From contig CAADUC010000024.1 of assembly GCA_900752115.1 (NCBI GenBank), positions 1 to 5,055 of the forward strand: a stretch of DNA of 5,055 bases. The letters run 5' to 3'. The DNA is from Clostridia bacterium. Lineage in GTDB: Bacteria; Bacillota; Clostridia; Oscillospirales; Acutalibacteraceae. Below, piece by piece: positions 4,176 through 5,055 of this stretch. The position numbers and the translations under genes were made by a program. Below the pieces are notes generated by a model. The model did no database searches and had not been told where the DNA came from. It saw only the letters and a list, made by a program, of their open reading frames with translations. How positions within the stretch are numbered: position 1 is the stretch's first letter; the number at the start of each line of letters is the position of its first letter.

Positions 4176-5055
4176 CTATGACGCGCAGCTTTCGCAGTCC
4201 TCCACCTCAAGGGACTTGCTGCGGATGTAGTAGATCGTCTTGACGCCGCTGTGCCACGCATCCAGATACAGCGCCAGTACCTGCCGCATGGTGTAGTCGT
4301 TGGTGATATACAGGTTCATGCTCTGCGCCTGATCGATGTGCCGCTGGCGCACGCCTGCGGCCCGTACCGACCAGCTCTGGTCGATGAGGTGAGCCGCCTT
4401 ATAGTACCACCAGGTATCCAGCGACAGCTCCGGGGCCACGCGAGGCAGGATGCTGCCCTTCTTCTCCTCCAAAAAGAAGCGCCTCATGACAGGGTCGATC
4501 CCGGCGGAGGTGCCGGAGAGGATAGAGGTGCTGGAGGTGGGGGCGACGGCCAGCAGGTAGGCGTTGCGCATTCCCTGCGCCGCCACCGTTTCGGCAAGCT
4601 CCCGCCACTTGCCGGAGGCGTAGCCCCGCTTCTCAAAATACGCGCCGGTCTGCCAGTCGCTGCCCTCAAACAGCGCATAGCTGCCCTTTTCCCGTGCCAG
4701 TGCCGTGTCCGCCCGGATGGCGGCATAATTGATGCGCTCAAACACCGTGTCGGCGAAGGCGAGATGCTCCTCGCTCTCCCAGCGGATGCCGCGCTTTGCC
4801 AGCATGTGGTGATAGCCGCTGACGCCAAGGCCGATGCTTCGGTATTTGTGGTTTGTGAGCCGGGCGTATTCCAGCGGGTAGAAGTTCAGGTCGATGACGT
4901 TGTCCAGCGCGCGGATGGCCGTCTCCACCGTACGCTCCAAGTAGGCCTCGTCCTCCACGGGAAGATTTCCAAGGGAGAGGCTGGCCAAATTGCAGACCAC
5001 GAACTCGCCGGGGCGGGTGGCCGTCACCACCACCGTATCGCCGTTCTCCGTCCGC
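4176..5055 (-). CDS. nrdA: Class I ribonucleotide reductase large subunit (R1, NrdA), C-terminal part, cut by window edge
   Basis: The frame is open to the right edge; the codons before GTG 5033 (RTENGDT) continue the protein, so that GTG is not the start. About 292 residues are present, roughly the last 40% of the enzyme. This is the catalytic 10-stranded barrel end, which binds ribonucleoside diphosphate and takes the radical from NrdB. Visible landmarks by comparison with E. coli NrdA are: the redox-active cysteine equivalent to Cys462 in VVCNLASLSLGN; the phosphate-binding loop APTSSTSILSGTSAGIDP; the radical-transfer Tyr pair in VKTIYYIRS (E. coli Tyr730/731); and a C-terminal CESC pair, which regenerates the active-site disulfide with thioredoxin or glutaredoxin. 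The thiyl cysteine (E. coli Cys439), the specificity site and any ATP cone lie outside the window. The gene stops 14 bases before nrdB. Confidence 0.96.
   Translation of the reverse strand, partial: RTENGDTVVVTATRPGEFVVCNLASLSLGNLPVEDEAYLERTVETAIRALDNVIDLNFYPLEYARLTNHKYRSIGLGVSGYHHMLAKRGIRWESEEHLAFADTVFERINYAAIRADTALAREKGSYALFEGSDWQTGAYFEKRGYASGKWRELAETVAAQGMRNAYLLAVAPTSSTSILSGTSAGIDPVMRRFFLEEKKGSILPRVAPELSLDTWWYYKAAHLIDQSWSVRAAGVRQRHIDQAQSMNLYITNDYTMRQVLALYLDAWHSGVKTIYYIRSKSLEVEDCESCAS

Noticed and set aside
4484..4828. 114-residue - strand frame inside nrdA
   Set aside because: Same strand but a shifted frame of nrdA, with Ala/Pro/Ser-biased shadow composition.

Overview
The window looks like DNA from a Gram-positive anaerobe of the Clostridia (Ruminococcaceae/Oscillospiraceae-like). 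The basis is strong AGGAGG ribosome binding sites, an HU protein of Firmicutes type, a zinc-finger/sigma-factor gene pair of a kind common in clostridial accessory regions, and a compact Firmicutes-style signal peptidase. The assignment is inference; no rRNA or tRNA is present to anchor taxonomy.

Layout. The left half is read on the + strand: an HU-type DNA-binding protein (27-299) with an intrinsic terminator; a secreted, membrane-anchored protein of unknown function with a very acidic tail (376-969); a 415-base gene-free stretch whose second half (about 1132-1352) folds on paper into a multi-hairpin RNA preceded by a promoter-like sequence; then a DUF3268-like zinc-finger protein (1385-1849) overlapping by 4 bases a small sigma-70-family factor (1846-2361). 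A strong terminator (2387-2433) follows, and immediately behind it a 130-residue type I signal peptidase (2449-2841).

The right half is read on the - strand and converges on the left half. The C-terminal part of a class I ribonucleotide reductase large subunit (nrdA, cut by the window edge) is followed after 14 bases by a complete small subunit (nrdB, 3118-4161) with all expected metal ligands and the radical tyrosine. Between the two gene blocks lies a 276-base junction (2842-3117) that appears to hold a broken, frameshifted gene remnant on the - strand plus short palindromes.

How it fits together. The nrd pair makes deoxyribonucleotides and is probably translationally coupled. The + strand block is a mixed accessory set: nucleoid protein, surface protein, zinc-finger protein, sigma factor and signal peptidase. 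The signal peptidase could process the surface protein, and the sigma factor could control local genes; both links are inference from proximity. The most interesting feature is the structured leader before the zinc-finger/sigma operon. The + strand genes also share a pattern: three of them sit directly behind a stable hairpin, with little or no room for a separate promoter.
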